From Clarkia xantiana subsp. parviflora (taxonomy: Eukaryota; Streptophyta; Magnoliopsida; Myrtales; Onagraceae): 64,000 nucleotides of DNA. The position numbers and the translations under genes were made by a program. The notes beneath the pieces are model-generated. The model made no database searches and was not told the DNA's origin. It saw only the letters and a list, made by a program, of their open reading frames with translations. Location: NCBI GenBank assembly GCA_036873135.1, contig JAPTYO010000003.1:30260763-30324762 (forward strand), read 5' to 3'. Position 1 is the first letter of the stretch; every line of letters begins with the position of its first letter. Below, in pieces: positions 60,238 through 64,000 of this stretch.

Positions 60238-60245
60238 CTGTTCAT

Positions 60246-60784
60246 TAGGGATGGGCACTGAACCGGTTCAGGCCGAACCGGTTCCGGACCGGACCGGAAC
60301 TGTTTTAAACGGTCCGGTCCAATAATAACTAGGGTTTTTTTTTGGCTTAGGTTGGTCTGAAAAAAACTGGACTGGTTTGAACCGGTCCAGAACCGGTTTT
60401 GGACTGTTTTTTAAAAAAACAAGTTCTGGACCGGTTTTGTATGTCGGACCGGTTTTATCAATAAAAATCGGTCCAAAACCAGTCAAAACCAGTCAGAAAC
60501 CGGTCAAAACCGGTCAAAACCGGTCAAAAAACTGGTTTTTAAAAAAAAAATAAAAAAATCTCGGTCAAAACTTTTTTTTTTTTTTTTACTAAAAAGCGGT
60601 TCAAAACCGGTCCGGTCCGGACTGGTTTATTGGACTGGTTTGGTATACCCCTTGGACTGGTTCCAATTTAGGGGTTATAAACCAGTCCAATTTGGACCGG
60701 TTCACTCCGGACCGGTTCCAAACGGTCCGGTTCCAGACCAGTTCCGAACCAGTCCGGCCGGACCGGTTTTTATGCCCAAGCCTA
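60246..60784. mobile_element. hAT-like element, copy 4, with ACCGGTCC arrays
   Basis: Begins TAGGGATGGGCACTG and ends TATGCCCAAGCCTA, flanked by the exact 8-bp duplication CTGTTCAT (60238-60245 and 60785-60792). Subterminal DNA is a dense array of AACCGGTCCGG and GGTCAAAACC words. The ends are those of the other hAT-like copies but the repeated word differs. Confidence 0.88.
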
Positions 60785-60792
60785 CTGTTCAT

Positions 60793-60848
60793 GGTAGTGT
60801 CAACTTTTTAATATTATTTTATTCAGTTGTTTTACTTCGCTCTTTGAT

Positions 60849-60884
<36 letters not shown>

Positions 60885-62211
60885 GTATGCCAATTCAGAT
60901 AATGAAACGAGTCGTTAATCGGTCATTTTAATATTAAGTAAGTTAATAATGGCACAAGCCTAAACTACTACATTTTAACTTCGAATCAATTGCAACATAT
61001 TCAGATCTAATTTGTTTATATTTTACCAAGTTGAAAAAATGTTAATTAAAAACTTTGAAATAGTATAAAATTCATATTATTAAATACGATAAAATAATAA
61101 AAAGTATTATATTATTTTAATACATATATATTTCTATATAATTTACTTATTATATTATATTATTATATGAAATAAATATTTTTATTTATAATAAATTATT
61201 ACAAAAAATATACTTTTAGGATGATATATAATATATTTCTTATTACGTATATTGAAAATCATTAGTAAAAATAAATAATAATATATATAACTGATTTACT
61301 AATATGATGTGAAGGATACGTATAAACGTGAATCTACTGAATAAGATAAATCAGTATATGCCAATCAACGTATAATAGATCTTGTATCAGATGTATATTG
61401 AAAATAATATCAAATTACGCGATAAAGAGAAACATAAAAAATTACAAGAAGATTTGGTCAAACATCTCTGCCAATTTTTTTTTTTATGTAGTCTTATATA
61501 TATATATATATATATATATGTTTGTGTGTGTTAAATTTTTAATGTATTGTTTGTAATGTAATTTTTAAATTATTGCAATCATTATTTAAAAAAATTACGT
61601 GCTATTTATATATTATAGTCTTAAATTTTTGTATAATTTTTTAAATAACAAAAGAATCGTAATTTTTTTAAAAAAAATTAGTACATAATTAATTGAACTA
61701 TTACTCTAATGACGTCGAGTTTCGAATTTCGGGATAACAACACACGTCGGTCAAAGTTGGAATCCAAATGTTTGATCTAAAATTGACAAACTTTGACGAA
61801 TTCGTAAAAATTAAAAATTTCATTAAAAAATCATTTACAATTTGTTTTGTATTTTTTTCTTTCTAAATATGAATATTTTTTAAAAAAATAAATATTTTAT
61901 TTATATAATGCTTTTAAAATAAAAAATAAATAAACATGTTGTGAGTATGAAATTATATGGGTCTCAATATAGAAGTGGAACTTGGCCTCCAACATTAGAG
62001 AGAGTTCCAATTTTACAATAGAAATTACTGTAGCAGTTCCAATTCGATGAGTTGGCAGTGACATGGCAGCTGAGGTGGAGGCACTATGCACTCACAATTG
62101 GAAGTGCTCTAAGAGATTATGAACGTTACGTAGTGGTATGACTTTAAAGTTATCAATGTTAGTCTTTTTTTTATCACTAAAAAAACCTCTAAATCTTCTA
62201 CGCTTTATATA
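60793..62211. other. AT-rich intergenic DNA with microsatellites
   Basis: (TA)n tracts near 60852-60880 and 61496-61519. No gene or terminal-repeat element recognised. Confidence 0.4.
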
Positions 62212-62810
62212 TGTTGTATTTCGGGGATATAACTACAAAATAAAACACGTGTACATGCCGGGTAAACCAATTAGACATCGGAATAAGGAGCACATACCAG
62301 TTTAGCTTTCCGTAGTCCAAGATCGTCGCGAGGGAATTCGCGATATGCCGAACAGTGTCCTGCGGAAACCCTTTGTTGGGAGAGCAATCCACAGACAATG
62401 TTCTCCACAACAAAGTCTATTTAATACGGTGACAAGATGGATCTCCGGGGTATATTGTTGACACAATTTCGGCACCTCTTTGTGAGTGACAAGTTTCGAC
62501 CGAACCGCTAGAGAAGAGGGGAGAGAGATTTCTTGTCTAGTCAACTAAAATGGAAAAAGTGATTAACACCAATAAATCCCCTAACACCTCATATTTATAA
62601 GAGGAGGTGAGCAAAGCCTACTTTACCTCACATATTCGGCCGAACCTATTGGGAATTGGGTTTGGCCTATTTTTGGCCAGTTGTGGCTCATAGGGATATT
62701 TTGGCCTGACCCAAAATCCATTATGTGTCTAACCTCAATTCTGCTTATTCTGTCGGGTTTATAATAACGGGCTCCCAATTACGGCGGCCCGTCTTTCGTC
62801 TAAACCCGCT
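62212..62810 (-). mobile_element. Diverged relative of the 9973 LTR, abutted by another LTR
   Basis: Collinear with the solo LTR at 9973-10569: start TGTTGTATTTCGGGG, middle words AGATTTCT, TATTTATAAGAGGAGGTGAG, TTCGGCCGAAC and GGGAATTGGGTTTGGCC, and end CCAATTACGGCGGCCC. The last bases before 62811 do not match the expected end, consistent with truncation by the adjoining LTR. Confidence 0.55.
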
Positions 62811-63442
62811 TGTTCTGACGGACTTGACGAACCTTCTCTTCGTTCACTGTGTTCGTTCTTCTGTCTTGTGCTCCTGACTTCGAGCTTATCATCCGGACCT
62901 GCATGAAGGGAAATAACCAGCATGAATGGGGGGTGGTGCCGGTTGAGCTCTCTCTGATGCTAAAATGAGTATTTCTAGATAGAGAAATCTAGAGAGAAGT
63001 CAGAGTTTTAAAGTCAATCTCAAGTGAATGTCCCTAAAATGGATGGCCTAGGCTCCCTATTTATAGGCAACCTTAGAACTGATCCCGGTTTTTAAGCAGT
63101 TTGACGCCGGTTTAAAGGAAAATGTGAACCGCCGTCTAGTTTGATTGAAGTTGGCTATTTGAAGACTCTAACTCAGTGTGAGGAACACAAGCAGGATACA
63201 CGTACTGCAGACGACGACTCGGATCACGTCGGGTTCGGACGATCATGGTGTGTTCCGGGTCGTCTTGGGGCAATTTGGAGGTGTCCGGATTGCCAGCAAT
63301 CTGGAGGTCCGGTCCGGACGCGTGTGTCGCGCGTCCGGACCGTTTTAAACCTCGCGAGCGTGTTTTGACGGTTTACGTGGTTTTGACGTGTTTGCAAAGT
63401 CCGAAATGTAAATACGAACCTGAATTGGGCATATATCCATCA
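62811..63442 (-). mobile_element. 3' LTR of a gypsy-type element extending past the right edge
   Basis: Similar to the LTR at 52912-53585 over its right half (GTCAGAG..., CCCTATTTATAGG, GTTTGACGCCGGTTTAA, ending ...CATATATCCATCA). On the minus strand it begins TGATGGATATATGCC, directly preceded by the purine tract CGAGGGCAAG. The polypurine tract shows that it is the 3' LTR and that the element interior lies to the right. The left boundary (TGTTCTGACGG) is inferred. Confidence 0.6.
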
Positions 63443-64000
63443 CTTGCCCTCGAGTCAAATAATGGCTTGACCCTTAATTAACTCAATTTTAAGATAGGAT
63501 ACATGTCCAATTTGGGCCAGATGCTGACCTCAAGCGATGATTTGTTGTCGGTCGGGCACGTGGACCTTGATTTTGTTTAATTTTTTTTCTTGGCGAGTAT
63601 TTGATCTACTGACATGATTAGTGTAACAGACATGCATACGTATATAGCGAATATAAGTGACGAGTTATAAATTTATGTAAACATGTTCATGGGTGTTGAC
63701 ATGTACAAGGATATACTAATCATGAATGTGTTAGCTACGGACGCATCCGACACGTACATGACGAGTACGGTAATATTGACGTACATGATGCGATGACGCT
63801 TTATTAATAAAAACATGCAATCAATCATGGGATGATGAAAACATGAATCATGACTTAAGATAAACGAGATGCTCGTAAATAAATCATGGGCACGTAACAT
63901 GTGAGCATGATTGCATATGTCGTGACTAAAAATGACGTACGCCGTGATATGTTAGCATATGGTGACGTGGCGCCGTAAATGGTAGCCCGTTAATATTAAG
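63443..64000 (-). mobile_element. Internal 3' region of the retrotransposon at the right edge (partial)
   Basis: Follows the polypurine tract of the LTR at 62811-63442. Non-coding as far as visible, with many ACATG, GTACATGA and TGACG words. No pol sequence is seen before the window ends. Confidence 0.4.

Overview
The window is nuclear DNA of a flowering plant, almost certainly a eudicot. Its genes have GT-AG introns and TATA-type promoters, and the predicted proteins read like eudicot orthologues. The intergenic DNA is very AT-rich and full of transposon remnants. I cannot name the species from sequence alone. Exon models below were built by hand from splice sites, frame continuity and family knowledge; no database search was run.

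Seven protein-coding loci are supported. (1) 47-3359 (+): the 3' part of an EMF2-type Polycomb (VEFS-box) gene, cut by the left window edge. (2) 4577-7197 (+): a complete nine-exon ubiquitin C-terminal hydrolase (UCH3 type). (3) 12023-12739 (-): a single-exon AP2/ERF factor of the ERF1A/ERF2 type. (4) 28471-29286 (+): a single-exon AP2/ERF factor of the ERF5/ERF6 type. (5) 35340-37318 (-): a six-exon PTPMT1-type phosphatase. (6) 44863-46233 (+): a proline-rich membrane protein with a C-terminal DUF761 motif. (7) 49967-51505 (-): a four-exon HD-ZIP II homeobox gene of the HAT1 type. The order UCH3, ERF1A-type, ERF5/6-type and HAT1-type matches what I recall of Arabidopsis chromosome 4 (At4g17510, At4g17500, At4g17490, At4g17460), so this looks like an old conserved gene block. 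Functionally the genes cover chromatin repression, ubiquitin recycling, ethylene/jasmonate/defence transcription, mitochondrial phospholipid synthesis and shade/auxin-type repression. They are independent transcription units, not an operon.

The rest is mobile or repeated DNA. Several elements are defined to the base by target-site duplications: MULE-like long-TIR elements starting GGGTTAA (9-bp duplications, two of them inside introns of genes 1 and 2); hAT-like GC-rich elements (8-bp duplications); a solo LTR (6-bp); a complete TRIM of 1108 bp (5-bp); and PIF/Harbinger-like MITEs (3-bp TAA/TTA). There are also Helitron-like 3' ends, a decayed Ty3/gypsy gag with its LTR, and an LTR retrotransposon entering from the right edge.

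The most interesting structures are three. A TIR element at 33388-34760 carries a broken pentatricopeptide-repeat gene fragment and sits inside a hAT-like element. The TRIM at 41969-43076 carries what looks like the first exon of an auxilin-like gene. Two adjoining near-perfect foldbacks lie at 22310-22776, just inside a Helitron-like end. Two tandem arrays (32.27-32.99 kb and 40.35-41.30 kb) are not explained by any family I recognise.
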